A stretch of 64,000 nt of DNA, taken from assembly GCF_945890115.1 (NCBI RefSeq), contig NZ_CAMDCK010000007.1:1-64000 (forward strand), read 5' to 3'. The notes beneath the pieces were generated by a model that saw nothing but the letters and a program-made list of their open reading frames with translations, made no database searches and had not been told where the DNA came from. Positions 54,292 to 63,713 of the stretch are shown piece after piece (position 1 is the first letter of the stretch; each line of letters starts with the position of its first letter). The stretch comes from Sphingorhabdus sp. EL138. GTDB lineage: Bacteria; Pseudomonadota; Alphaproteobacteria; Sphingomonadales; Sphingomonadaceae. A program made the translations under genes and the position numbers.

Positions 54292-55481
54292 CGGCTGAAA
54301 TAGCCCACTAGCTCGATATGGGTTGACCAGCGGAACTGTCCTACCGGCCAGATCCGCTGCAACCTATATCCGGCAGCAACCAAGGTTTTTGCATCCCGCG
54401 CAAAGCTGGCGGGATTACAACTTACATAAGCGATGTTTGGCACATTCGACGCAGCAAGCTGCGCGACTTGCTCCTTTGCGCCTGCCCGTGGCGGATCAAG
54501 CACCACCGCTTGGAATTTATTGAGTTCCTCGACTGTGAGCGGCCGTCGAAAAAGATCCCGATGTTCGACAAATATCGTCCGCCCAGCGCGCCCCGCCGCT
54601 GATTTAAGGGCAAGGCTCGCCTGTAGGTCGGCTTCGCCTGCATAAACCTTGCGGCCTGCACCCATGGATAAGGCGAAAGTACCGGAACCTGCAAACAAGT
54701 CCGCCACGATGTTGTTGTTGCCAATGATAGAATTGACCGCATCTACCAACGCCGCCTCACCATCTGCAGTCGCTTGCAAGAAGCCATAAGGCTGATAACC
54801 CACCGCAACACCCCCAAGCGTCACGGTAACAGGCTCTGGCTCATAAAAGGGTACCGGACCATAGCCTTCATCCAGCGACAGACGCGCAAGGTTGTGGGTT
54901 TTGGCAAATTCGGACAATAGCTCATGCGTATCGAGATCATTGGCGATCCAATTTTCGATCAACACATCAACGCCTTGGTCAACCATCGCCAATTTTATCT
55001 GTACCTGACGCGCACGGTTTAGCCTTGGCTCAAGCAATGTCCGAATCGGCGCAAGCAAGGCAAACAACTCTGGTGCCATGACATCACATTGATTTAAGTC
55101 TATGATACGGTGACTTTTTTCTGTACTAAACCCGAGCTGAAACTGCTTACCTGCCCAAGCCGAACGCACCGCGATGCGGCGGCGCGTCTTAGGCGGCGAC
55201 AGATGGACAGGCATGACTTCGCCGATGCTTACCTGCTGCGTGGCAAGGGCGTGGGTCACGCGTTCGGCAATAAACAGGCGCAGGCTGTCTTCATCCAGAT
55301 GCTGTAACTGACATCCACCGCACAAAGGAAAATGCTGACAGGGCGGCGCAACATGATGCGGGCCGTGTATTAAACCGCCTGACGGATCGACGATGTCGCC
55401 AGGCGCAGCAAGCGCCACATAACGGCCATTTGCAGTGACGCCATCACCACGCGCGGCGACCCTAATAATCTCTTCTGACAT
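54288..55481 (-). CDS. Class I SAM-dependent RNA methyltransferase (RlmD/RumA family)
   Basis: A 397-residue uracil-C5 methyltransferase of the TrmA/RlmC/RlmD family, acting on rRNA or tRNA. An Fe-S cluster region CQHFPLCGGCQLQHL, the SAM motif DLFAGSGTFALSMG, LDPPRAGAKEQV and the nucleophilic Cys in YVSCNPASFARDA are clear. The start at 55481 (MSEEIIRVAARG) is chosen; Mets 2-12 codons upstream are possible. It lies 47 bp after ilvD in the same direction. The exact target base is not determinable. Confidence 0.9.
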   Translation of the reverse strand: MSEEIIRVAARGDGVTANGRYVALAAPGDIVDPSGGLIHGPHHVAPPCQHFPLCGGCQLQHLDEDSLRLFIAERVTHALATQQVSIGEVMPVHLSPPKTRRRIAVRSAWAGKQFQLGFSTEKSHRIIDLNQCDVMAPELFALLAPIRTLLEPRLNRARQVQIKLAMVDQGVDVLIENWIANDLDTHELLSEFAKTHNLARLSLDEGYGPVPFYEPEPVTVTLGGVAVGYQPYGFLQATADGEAALVDAVNSIIGNNNIVADLFAGSGTFALSMGAGRKVYAGEADLQASLALKSAAGRAGRTIFVEHRDLFRRPLTVEELNKFQAVVLDPPRAGAKEQVAQLAASNVPNIAYVSCNPASFARDAKTLVAAGYRLQRIWPVGQFRWSTHIELVGYFSR

Positions 55482-55528
55482 TCCCATACCGCCCCATGCC
55501 CGTGATGGGGTGAGCAATCAACTGGCGA

Positions 55529-57250
55529 TTAAATATCCGCAAAAACGTGCGTCTCCGCGGCACCGCCGGGATGCGTCACGGCGCCCTTATAGGCTGGACC
55601 AACATTTTGGGCGTAACGCCAGATCGCGCCAGACTGATAATCCGTCTGACGCGGCTTCCAGTTTTTACGACGCTCTTCAAGGACTTCCGCCGCAACATTC
55701 AGATCAATTACACCCGTTTCGGCGTCGATCATGATCTCGTCACCATCCTCGATCAAAGCAATTGGCCCGCCCAAAGCAGCCTCTGGTCCAACATGGCCAA
55801 TACAAAAGCCGCGCGTTGCGCCAGAGAATCGGCCATCGGTAATGAGCGCAACCTTTTCTCCCATCCCCTGCCCGTAAAGGGCAGCCGTTGTCGACAGCAT
55901 TTCGCGCATGCCGGGGCCGCCTTGTGGCCCTTCATACCGAATAACAATGACGGAACCTTCGCGAATTTCCCTTGCCTCAACCGCGGCAAAGCAATCCTCT
56001 TCACAATCGAAAACCTGTGCAGGGCCAGTGAAGGTCAACCGGTCCATGCCCGCAACTTTCACTATTGCGCCTTCTGGGGCCAGCGTACCGCGAAGGCCGA
56101 CAACGCCGCCAGTGGGGGTTATGGGTGCGGTTGCGGGATAGATCACCTTTTGATCGGGGTTCCAAGTGATTTGGTCGATATTCTCGCCAAGTGTTTTGCC
56201 CGTAACCGTCATGCAGTCGCCAAATAACAGCCCCTCAGCCAGCAAGGACTTCATCAGCATATAGACGCCGCCAGCATCATACATGTCGCGGGCGACAAAC
56301 TGACCGCCGGGTTGGAGATCGGCCATATAAGGCGTTGTTTTGAAGGCGTCGGCCACATCGAAGAGGTCAAAATCGATACCAGCCTCATGCGCCATTGCCG
56401 GCAAATGCAAAGCGCCGTTGGTTGACCCACCTGTCGCAGCAACGATTCGTGCAGCATTTACAAAGGCTTCGCGCGTACATATGTCACGCGGCCTGATATT
56501 GCGTGCAAGCAATTCCATGACTTGGACGCCCGCCGCATGCGCAATTTGGTCACGGGTCGAATAGGGCGCTGGTGCCATATTGCTGTTGGGTAACGAAAGC
56601 CCAATCGCTTCGCCAACGCAGGCCATTGTGTTTGCGGTATATTGTCCGCCACATGCCCCATGGCCGGGACACGCCACGCGCTCAAGCTCTTCCAACTCGG
56701 ATAAAGGGCAAGCGCCCGCCGCGTATTTGCCGACGATTTCAAACACGTCCTTAACCGTGACGTCTTTGTTATTGTAACGACCGGGCAAAATGGATCCGCC
56801 ATACACAAAGATCGATGGCACATTTAAACGCAACATCGCCATCATGATGCCGGGCAGCGACTTGTCGCATCCCGCAAAGCCCACCAGCGCGTCATAGCAA
56901 TGGCCACGCACCGAAAGCTCAACCGAATCCGCAATCACTTCACGGCTAACGAGAGAGGCTTTCATCCCCTGATGCCCCATGGCGATGCCGTCCGTCACGG
57001 TGATGGTATTGAACCGGCGCGGCATGCCGCCGCCCTGCTCCACGCCAACGCGCGCTATATCGGCCTGCGCGTCCAACGTCGTGTTGCACGGAGCGCTGTC
57101 ATTTCCAGCGGATACGACGCCAACAAAAGGCCGCGCAATTTCTTCTGCAGTCAGGCCCATTGCATAATAATAGCTGCGATGCGGGGCGCGTTCCGGCCCT
57201 ACAGACACATGGCGGCTTGGCAATTTTGACTTGTCGAACTGGTTTGGCAT
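55529..57250 (-). CDS. ilvD: Dihydroxy-acid dehydratase
   Basis: A 573-residue Fe-S dehydratase of valine/isoleucine synthesis. Cluster Cys residues lie in [23 protein letters not shown] and [16 protein letters not shown]; the C-terminal [20 protein letters not shown] is also typical. GGAGG precedes the ATG at 57250 and shows the 25 upstream codons are not translated. It lies 36 bp after the N-formylglutamate amidohydrolase gene, in the middle of a five-gene minus-strand run. Confidence 0.97.
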   Translation of the reverse strand: MPNQFDKSKLPSRHVSVGPERAPHRSYYYAMGLTAEEIARPFVGVVSAGNDSAPCNTTLDAQADIARVGVEQGGGMPRRFNTITVTDGIAMGHQGMKASLVSREVIADSVELSVRGHCYDALVGFAGCDKSLPGIMMAMLRLNVPSIFVYGGSILPGRYNNKDVTVKDVFEIVGKYAAGACPLSELEELERVACPGHGACGGQYTANTMACVGEAIGLSLPNSNMAPAPYSTRDQIAHAAGVQVMELLARNIRPRDICTREAFVNAARIVAATGGSTNGALHLPAMAHEAGIDFDLFDVADAFKTTPYMADLQPGGQFVARDMYDAGGVYMLMKSLLAEGLLFGDCMTVTGKTLGENIDQITWNPDQKVIYPATAPITPTGGVVGLRGTLAPEGAIVKVAGMDRLTFTGPAQVFDCEEDCFAAVEAREIREGSVIVIRYEGPQGGPGMREMLSTTAALYGQGMGEKVALITDGRFSGATRGFCIGHVGPEAALGGPIALIEDGDEIMIDAETGVIDLNVAAEVLEERRKNWKPRQTDYQSGAIWRYAQNVGPAYKGAVTHPGGAAETHVFADI

Positions 57251-57285
57251 ACTGACCTCCGTTAAGACGAGTGCTTTAAGCCTTT

Positions 57286-58023
57286 TTATATGGATAAGCC
57301 AAGCTGTTCCGAAACAAAATGGCACATTTCTGCCAATGTGCGTGCATATCTTGCTTGGCCATCGGGGTAGCTTGATATATCCTGCCGCATCTCGATACCT
57401 ATATAAGGGATGTTATTGGCTTCGGCATGGCGGTTCATTGTCGCGTTCAGCAGCTTTCCGGAATAAGGAAGTTGGTCGCCAACGACATATCCCGCGTTTT
57501 CAAGAAACGGGATAGCCAGTTTGGACGCAGCTTCCTGTTCATTATACAAAACCCCAACTTCCCAAGGCCGAGGCTCTTGTGGAGTGCTCTCAAGGGCTGG
57601 CGTGAAGCTATGGAGCGATAGTATCAGTGCGGGACGGTGTTGCGACAGCAACTGCGCCAGATATCCGTGATATGGGCTATGAAAGCGTTCCAGCCTTGCC
57701 TCTTTCTCGGTGGACCCAAGGTCGTTGCCGGGAATGACTACACCATCGCTTTCACAGGGGATGACCGCAGCATCATGCGCGTCACGATTTAAGTCGACAA
57801 CAAGGCGCGAATATCCACCCAGATAGGCGGCAAAGCGCGCGTCTTGTGTGATCAAGCGCGCAACATCGGCAACGCCAATGTCCAATGCGATATGTGCGCC
57901 AAAGAATGCAGGGTCAATGCCCAGATCAATATCAATAGGGACACGGTTTGACGCGTGGTCCCCGATGATTAGGAACCCGCCTTTCTGCGGGGTTCCCAAT
58001 ATTTCGAAAGGCGCATCGGTCAT
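57286..58023 (-). CDS. N-formylglutamate amidohydrolase family protein
   Basis: A 245-residue zinc-hydrolase-like protein. [11 protein letters not shown] near the N-terminus, [23 protein letters not shown] and [10 protein letters not shown] are the family motifs with His/Glu metal candidates. In histidine breakdown this family releases formate from N-formylglutamate, but no hut genes are near and many members have unknown amide substrates. The ATG at 58023 overlaps the ispE stop (ATGA), so it is translationally coupled to ispE. Confidence 0.88.
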   Translation of the reverse strand: MTDAPFEILGTPQKGGFLIIGDHASNRVPIDIDLGIDPAFFGAHIALDIGVADVARLITQDARFAAYLGGYSRLVVDLNRDAHDAAVIPCESDGVVIPGNDLGSTEKEARLERFHSPYHGYLAQLLSQHRPALILSLHSFTPALESTPQEPRPWEVGVLYNEQEAASKLAIPFLENAGYVVGDQLPYSGKLLNATMNRHAEANNIPYIGIEMRQDISSYPDGQARYARTLAEMCHFVSEQLGLSI

Positions 58024-58847
58024 CGCAGCATACTGGCCATGGACCACCAATGCGGATCAAGCGTTGCTCTTGCCGCCTCCAGCGACGTCACATCCGCAAA
58101 CAACGCAAAGCAGGTCGCACCAGACCCGGACATACGCGACATAGCTGGATTCGCCTGCGAAAGCCGCGTTAAAATGTCGGTAATGGCCGGCCTAATGACA
58201 GATGCTATCGGTTGGAGGTCATTGCGCCCGGCAACTGCCGCATCCCAAATATCCCCGCGATCAACTGCGCCGCTGTCAACGCCATTCCATGCCTTAAATA
58301 TCGCCGCGGTAGAAATGGATTGCAGCGGATTAACCAGCAACACATGCCGCGCGGCGATATTGCTATCGTCCAAAAAAGCCAACGCAGTGCCAGTGCCGCT
58401 GCCAAAACTCGGGCGGCTAAATACACATGCGGGAATGTCTGCGCCTAATGGGGCAAGAATATCTGCCATTACCTGTTCGGAAGCACCCAATCCCCAAAGC
58501 TTGTTAAGAAGCCGTGCCGTTGCTGCTGCGTCCGCTGATCCCCCACCAATACCAGATGCAATCGGCAATCTTTTGTCGAGCCGGATCGCCGCACCTTGGG
58601 TAACACCAAAGTGCGCCTTCAAGGACAGGGCCGTTGTCAGCACCAGATTGCTTTCATCGGCCTTTAGGCCGGCGCCAAAAGGGCCATCAATCTCCAGACT
58701 TAGCGTATCCGCAAAGCTTGCACTCAAAACATCACCATCCTGCACAAAAGCGAACAGGGTCTCAATGTCATGATATCCATCCACCCGCCGTTTCCGGACG
58801 TGCAGGGCAAGGTTTATCTTTGCAAAGGCTGTTTCAGAATATTCCAC
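58020..58847 (-). CDS. ispE: 4-diphosphocytidyl-2-C-methyl-D-erythritol kinase
   Basis: A 275-residue GHMP kinase of the non-mevalonate isoprenoid pathway. FAKINLALHVRKRRVDGYHD is the substrate-binding start, PIASGIGGGSADAAATARLL the ATP loop, and RMSGSGATCFALF the third motif. The GTG at 58847 with an AAGG box is preferred; a longer frame would overlap ETF-QO and has no family-like residues. It lies between ETF-QO and the formylglutamate amidohydrolase. Confidence 0.95.
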   Translation of the reverse strand: MEYSETAFAKINLALHVRKRRVDGYHDIETLFAFVQDGDVLSASFADTLSLEIDGPFGAGLKADESNLVLTTALSLKAHFGVTQGAAIRLDKRLPIASGIGGGSADAAATARLLNKLWGLGASEQVMADILAPLGADIPACVFSRPSFGSGTGTALAFLDDSNIAARHVLLVNPLQSISTAAIFKAWNGVDSGAVDRGDIWDAAVAGRNDLQPIASVIRPAITDILTRLSQANPAMSRMSGSGATCFALFADVTSLEAARATLDPHWWSMASMLR

Positions 58848-58890
58848 GTCAGACCTTAACCCCCGGGTGGCGACCAATGCGCCACCCTGA

Positions 58891-60531
58891 TTACATATTG
58901 GGGTAGTTAGGCCCACCGCCGCCCTCTGGCGTCACCCAATTAATATTTTGGTTCGGGTCCTTGATGTCGCAAGTCTTGCAATGAACGCAGTTTTGCGAAT
59001 TGATTTGATAGCGGGCGTCCTTACCCTCCTCTTCAATCCACTCATACACACCCGCGGGGCAATAGCGCGCTGATGGGCCCGCAAACTCCATAAACTCGCT
59101 GGTTTTTTGAAGATCCATATCTTTGACCTGCAAATGAATGGGTTGGTCTTCGGCATGGTTGGTGTTTGACAGGAAAACCGAAGACAGACGGTCAAAGCTG
59201 AACACCCCGTCGGGCTTTGGATATTCAATACGTTCGGCGCTGTTTTTCTTTTTCAGCGCCTTGTGGTCCGGATGGTGCTTCATCGTAAATGGCATGCGAA
59301 TACCAAAATTCTCTAGCCACATGTTAACGCCAGCCAGCGCGCTTCCAAGCAAGTTACCGTATTTTTCGACCAAAGGCAGGACGTTGCGCACCATGCGCAA
59401 TTCCTTGTAAATCCAACTATTTTCATAGGCTGTCTGATACGAAGTAAGCGCGTCATGTTCACGGCCCGCAGCCAACGCCTCCACAGCAGCTTCAGCCGCC
59501 AGCATGCCCGACTTCATCGCAGTATGCGTGCCCTTGATACGCGGCACGTTTACGAAACCGGCCGAACACCCAATCAATACGCCACCAGGAAATGCAAGTT
59601 CCGGTACCGCCTGCCAACCGCCGTCGCTAATTGCACGCGCACCATAAGAAACACGGCGGCCACCGGCGAGTATTTTCTTAACCTCAGGATGCGTTTTCCA
59701 ACGCTGAAACTCTTCGAAGGGTGACAGATAAGGGTTTGAATAATTGAGCCAAACAACAAAACCCAAGGCAACTTGATTGTTCGCATGATGATATAAAAAC
59801 GCGCCGCCATTGGCGTCCGTCAAAGGCCAACCTTGGCTATGGATTACGCGGCCCGCAGAATGCTGCTCCGGCGGAATATCCCATAATTCTTTAATGCCGA
59901 TACCGTAAACCTGCGGCTCACAATCCTTATCCAGCGCAAATTGCGGTTTGAGCAATTTGGTGAGATGGCCGCGCACACCTTCGGCAAAGAATGTGTATTT
60001 TGCATGCAATTCCATGCCGCGCATATAATCGTCTTTATGGCTGCCATCGCGTGCAATGCCCATGTCGCCCGTAGCGACCCCTCTGACCGAGCCATCTGCG
60101 TTGTAGAGAATTTCTGCAGCCGAAAAGCCGGGGAAAATTTCTACACCCAGATTTTCAGCCTGCCCCGCCAACCAGCGGCACACATTACCAAGCGATCCGG
60201 TATATGTACCCTTATTGTGCATGAAACCGGGCGTTAGGAAATGCGGCATATTGAACTTGCCGGTCTTGGTCATGATCCAGTGCTGATTGTCATTCACTGG
60301 CGTATCGGCCAGCGGGCACCCCAACTTGCGCCAATCAGGCAGCAGCTCATCAAGCGCCTTGGGATCAATGACAGCACCGGACAATATGTGCGCGCCAACC
60401 TCGGACCCTTTTTCAAGGATGCAGACGCTGGTTTCGGGGGATAATTGTTTTATGCGGATTGCGGCCGAAAGTCCTGCTGGCCCGGCGCCAACAATAACAA
60501 CATCATAGGGCATCGACTCACGTTCACTCAT
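58891..60531 (-). CDS. Electron transfer flavoprotein-ubiquinone oxidoreductase
   Basis: A 546-residue inner-membrane-associated flavoprotein that oxidises ETF and reduces ubiquinone. N-terminal FAD motif VVIVGAGPAGLSAAIRI; LSGAVIDPKALDELLPDW; and a C-terminal 4Fe-4S ferredoxin-like domain with CPAGVYEW, NCVHCKTCDIKDP and NINWVTPEGGGGPNYP. It is the exit for electrons from acyl-CoA dehydrogenases, including the four at the left end of the window. It leads the minus-strand run and is divergent from the UDG-like gene. Confidence 0.97.
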   Translation of the reverse strand: MSERESMPYDVVIVGAGPAGLSAAIRIKQLSPETSVCILEKGSEVGAHILSGAVIDPKALDELLPDWRKLGCPLADTPVNDNQHWIMTKTGKFNMPHFLTPGFMHNKGTYTGSLGNVCRWLAGQAENLGVEIFPGFSAAEILYNADGSVRGVATGDMGIARDGSHKDDYMRGMELHAKYTFFAEGVRGHLTKLLKPQFALDKDCEPQVYGIGIKELWDIPPEQHSAGRVIHSQGWPLTDANGGAFLYHHANNQVALGFVVWLNYSNPYLSPFEEFQRWKTHPEVKKILAGGRRVSYGARAISDGGWQAVPELAFPGGVLIGCSAGFVNVPRIKGTHTAMKSGMLAAEAAVEALAAGREHDALTSYQTAYENSWIYKELRMVRNVLPLVEKYGNLLGSALAGVNMWLENFGIRMPFTMKHHPDHKALKKKNSAERIEYPKPDGVFSFDRLSSVFLSNTNHAEDQPIHLQVKDMDLQKTSEFMEFAGPSARYCPAGVYEWIEEEGKDARYQINSQNCVHCKTCDIKDPNQNINWVTPEGGGGPNYPNM

Positions 60532-60645
60532 TGCCTTTATCCTTTACCCGGCATATAATTCCAGCCGTCCCGTTATATGAACAGCCTGTGGGAATTGCCA
60601 TGCCAAGCAATTGACCCTGCCGTCAACTGGTGACTGAAGGGATTT

Positions 60646-61398
60646 ATGGAGGATCGGGGGAAAATTACCGCATTTGCTGTGGTTGAATCATTATCTGGTT
60701 GGTGGGAACTGGCCGGCGTTGATTCTGCTGTGGGCGAAAGCACATTGGATTTGCTAGCGCAGGATGCTGTCGATACGTCCCCGAACATGCCCATCGCTCC
60801 CGCTGTTGAGAAGCAACAGGCCGAGGCACCTGCGACGCCCAGTATCATGTGGCCGTCCGATATTGCCGCCCTTCGCGAGATGGTGGCCAGTGGCGCTCCC
60901 CTGCCCGGCAATGCTTATGGTCCCGTTCGCTTCCCATCAGTTGGCCCGGTTAGTTGCGACGTGATGGTTATTTCGGATCTGCCAGACATATTGCCTACGC
61001 CAGAAACCAATATGGCTTTGAATGCGGATCTGCTGCATCGGATGCTTGGTGCAATCGGGATCGATATCGCGCAATGTCACTGCACATGGTTGGCGACGAG
61101 CATCCCGTCCACAGGCGAGGTTCCTGAAAACGACTTACCTGACCTTGCTGCGTTTATGCTGCATCAGATTAAGCTGATTAGACCTAAATCGCTGGTGATA
61201 CTCGGTTCCGCCGCCTGCAAGGCTGTGTTGAGCGAGGAACTCATGCATGCACGCGCGGAGTTACGAAATGTTAGCCATGATGGCCTCAATATAACAACAC
61301 TGGCGACATTTCATCCGCGCACGCTTATTGCGAGGCCTGCCATGAAAAAGCAGGCATGGAGAGATTTGCAGATGTTTGCGAAAAGAGTGCGCCAATGA
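60646..61398 (+). CDS. Degenerate uracil-DNA glycosylase-superfamily protein
   Basis: A 250-residue protein with a C-terminal UDG fold. LLHRMLGAIGIDIAQCHCTW, HQIKLIRPKSLVILGSAACK and ATFHPRTLIARPAMKKQAW match the family 4/5 framework, including its late HP motif. The water-activating loop normally reading GEAPG is replaced by SDLPDILP, and the four Cys of the Fe-S cluster are not in place. The first 100 residues are unlike known UDGs. It may bind DNA without excising uracil. Its stop overlaps the transglycosylase start (ATGA). Confidence 0.7.
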   Translation: MEDRGKITAFAVVESLSGWWELAGVDSAVGESTLDLLAQDAVDTSPNMPIAPAVEKQQAEAPATPSIMWPSDIAALREMVASGAPLPGNAYGPVRFPSVGPVSCDVMVISDLPDILPTPETNMALNADLLHRMLGAIGIDIAQCHCTWLATSIPSTGEVPENDLPDLAAFMLHQIKLIRPKSLVILGSAACKAVLSEELMHARAELRNVSHDGLNITTLATFHPRTLIARPAMKKQAWRDLQMFAKRVRQ

Positions 61399-63146
61399 GC
61401 AAGAGAATATGTAATTTAAAATGGCTCGCTTTTGCGCTGGCTTGCAGCCCCATTGCGACGGCTCACGCAAACACCAGCGGCGGATTTCGAGCAATTACGC
61501 CCTCTCAGCCGGCACCCAATGTTCTAAGCGCCCAAGAAAAAGCCGAGTTCTCTGCGATCTATGACGCTATCCGTGCAGAAAAATGGGATGAAGCTGCACG
61601 CATGATTGATGCGGCACCCCAAGGCCCCATGTCAGCGATGGCGCGCGCAGAATTATATCTCGCACCAAATAGCCCAAAGGTGGAGGTAGTGCAGCTGCAG
61701 GCATTGCTTGAGACCGCACCTTATCTGCCGCAGGCTGAAAAATTGGCGACTATGGCACGCAAGCGCGGTTCGGAAATGCTTCCCAATATGCCGGGCATCC
61801 GCCGCTTTTCATGGCTGGGTGGCGCACCCAAAAGGGATTTGCCCGCCAGTAAGGCAAGCGACAGCATACGTGCTGAATTACAAATGTTTATTAAAAATGA
61901 CCAACCCTTTGCCGCCGAACAATTTTTGGAAAGCAAAGCGTTGGAATTGTCGCCCGAAGCGCTGACAGAATTACGCTATCGTGTGGCATGGTCATATTAT
62001 ATCGAAAATGACGATGCATCCGCAAGGCGCGTTTCTGCTGTCGCGCAAATTGCCGGTGGAGAATGGGGCACGCAGGCAAGCTGGGTGCTTGGCCTCGCCA
62101 CTTGGCGGCTGGGGGATTATGCCGCTGCTTATTACGCCTTTGATCAGGTTGGCCGCCTGGCCAGTAACGATGACTTAAGGGCCGCGGGGCTGTTTTGGGG
62201 CGCGCGCGCAGCGATGGCCGCAAAGCATCCGCAATATATGCAGCCCAAGATGCAAAAGGCGGCGCAGCTTTCGGAAACCTTCTACGGTTTACTCGCCAGC
62301 GAAGCGCTTGGCTTGGAACCGATTGCGCGCAAGGTAGCCAAAACTGTCAAGCTCGATTGGGCGAGCTTGAAAGAGCAACAAAACGCGATTTTGGCGGTAT
62401 CCCTGACCGAAATTGGCCAGAATAAGCTGGCGGATCAGGCACTGCGCCATCAGGCGAGAATTGGAGATGCGCGACAACATACGAACCTTGCGCAGTTGGC
62501 GGGCGCGTTGAACCTTGCTTCTACCCAATTCTGGTTCGGCCATTATGGTCCATCACGTGACCAGAGCAACGCTACGGCACGTTACCCCCGGCCCAATTGG
62601 GAACCAACCGGTGGTTGGCGCGTAACGCCATCCTTAATCTATGCCCATACGCTGCAAGAATCTAATTTCCGTACTGACGTGATCAGCTCTGCCGGCGCAC
62701 GCGGCCTCATGCAGGTTCGCCCCGGAACGGCTCAGGACCTTGCGCGGGCACGCGGTGCGTCCTTCACAGCATCCGAACTGGACCGCCCATCCATCAATTT
62801 GGAATATGGCCAATCCTATTTGGAAAAGCTGCGTGACTTGCCTGCAACGGGGGGGCTGCTGCCAAAGGTAATTGCGGCTTACAATGCGGGTCCGTCGCCT
62901 GTGGCACGCTGGAACAGCGAGATACGCGATAATGGCGATCCGTTATTGTTCATTGAATCTATCCCATTTTGGGAAACGCGCGGCTATGTGGCGATCATCT
63001 TAAGAAATTACTGGATTTACGAGATGCGCGAGAACAGGGCCTCAGGAAGCTTGAAGGGCCTAGCCCAATATATGTGGCCCAGATTTCCGGATGCCAGTGG
63101 TACTGTCACCGCGCGCAGGATGACAGGAGGCGTCATTGCTCGATGA
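61395..63146 (+). CDS. Soluble lytic murein transglycosylase
   Basis: A 583-residue periplasmic enzyme that cleaves peptidoglycan to 1,6-anhydro products. A signal peptide (LKWLAFALACSPIATAHA) is followed by a long helical ring-like region of Slt70 type (about 45-400) and the catalytic GEWL domain, with the catalytic Glu at about 422 in AHTLQESNFRTD, then SAGARGLMQVRPGTA and VIAAYNAGPSPVARW. The ATG at 61395 overlaps the UDG-like stop. The gene end overlaps moaB by 11 bp. Confidence 0.95.
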   Translation: MSKRICNLKWLAFALACSPIATAHANTSGGFRAITPSQPAPNVLSAQEKAEFSAIYDAIRAEKWDEAARMIDAAPQGPMSAMARAELYLAPNSPKVEVVQLQALLETAPYLPQAEKLATMARKRGSEMLPNMPGIRRFSWLGGAPKRDLPASKASDSIRAELQMFIKNDQPFAAEQFLESKALELSPEALTELRYRVAWSYYIENDDASARRVSAVAQIAGGEWGTQASWVLGLATWRLGDYAAAYYAFDQVGRLASNDDLRAAGLFWGARAAMAAKHPQYMQPKMQKAAQLSETFYGLLASEALGLEPIARKVAKTVKLDWASLKEQQNAILAVSLTEIGQNKLADQALRHQARIGDARQHTNLAQLAGALNLASTQFWFGHYGPSRDQSNATARYPRPNWEPTGGWRVTPSLIYAHTLQESNFRTDVISSAGARGLMQVRPGTAQDLARARGASFTASELDRPSINLEYGQSYLEKLRDLPATGGLLPKVIAAYNAGPSPVARWNSEIRDNGDPLLFIESIPFWETRGYVAIILRNYWIYEMRENRASGSLKGLAQYMWPRFPDASGTVTARRMTGGVIAR

Positions 63147-63660
63147 AAACAGGACGTTTAAGCCGGTAAACATCGCGCTGTTAAGCGTGTCCGACACCCG
63201 TGGCATCGAAAACGATACCAGCGGCGATATCTTGGCGGAACGCATAGCCGCCGCTGGCCACAAAATCGCTGATCGCGCTATTTTGCGTGACGACACCGCT
63301 TCAATCGCAGCACAACTGCGTGATTGGATCGACGACGATCAGATTGATGTTGTCATCTCAACCGGTGGCACCGGGCTCACCGGACGCGACGTGACACCCG
63401 AAGCTTTGGAAGTTGTAAAGACGAAGGATATCCCAGGTTTCGGCGAACTGTTCCGCTGGCTAAGCTTCGCAAGCATCGGCACATCCACCATACAATCGCG
63501 CGCCTGCGCCGTGCTGGCGGGCGGGACGTATATTTTTGCCCTGCCCGGTTCAAATGGCGCAGTTAAAGACGGTTGGGATCAGATACTTGTCCATCAACTC
63601 GACAGCCGCCATCACCCCTGCAATTTCGTGGAACTAATGCCGCGCTTACGCGAAACCTGA
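63136..63660 (+). CDS. moaB: Molybdopterin adenylyltransferase-type protein MoaB
   Basis: A 174-residue MoaB/Mog-fold protein of molybdenum cofactor synthesis. [36 protein letters not shown] and [17 protein letters not shown] carry the molybdopterin-binding motifs. The TTG at 63136 lies 6 nt after AGGAGG, an unusually good box for a non-ATG start, and is inside the 3' end of the transglycosylase gene. No other moa gene is near. Confidence 0.94.
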   Translation: MLDENRTFKPVNIALLSVSDTRGIENDTSGDILAERIAAAGHKIADRAILRDDTASIAAQLRDWIDDDQIDVVISTGGTGLTGRDVTPEALEVVKTKDIPGFGELFRWLSFASIGTSTIQSRACAVLAGGTYIFALPGSNGAVKDGWDQILVHQLDSRHHPCNFVELMPRLRET

Positions 63661-63713
63661 TTTCGACGGCGCAAGCGCCGCCTATTTCACAGCAAGGTCA
63701 TCGCTGCCTTGCC

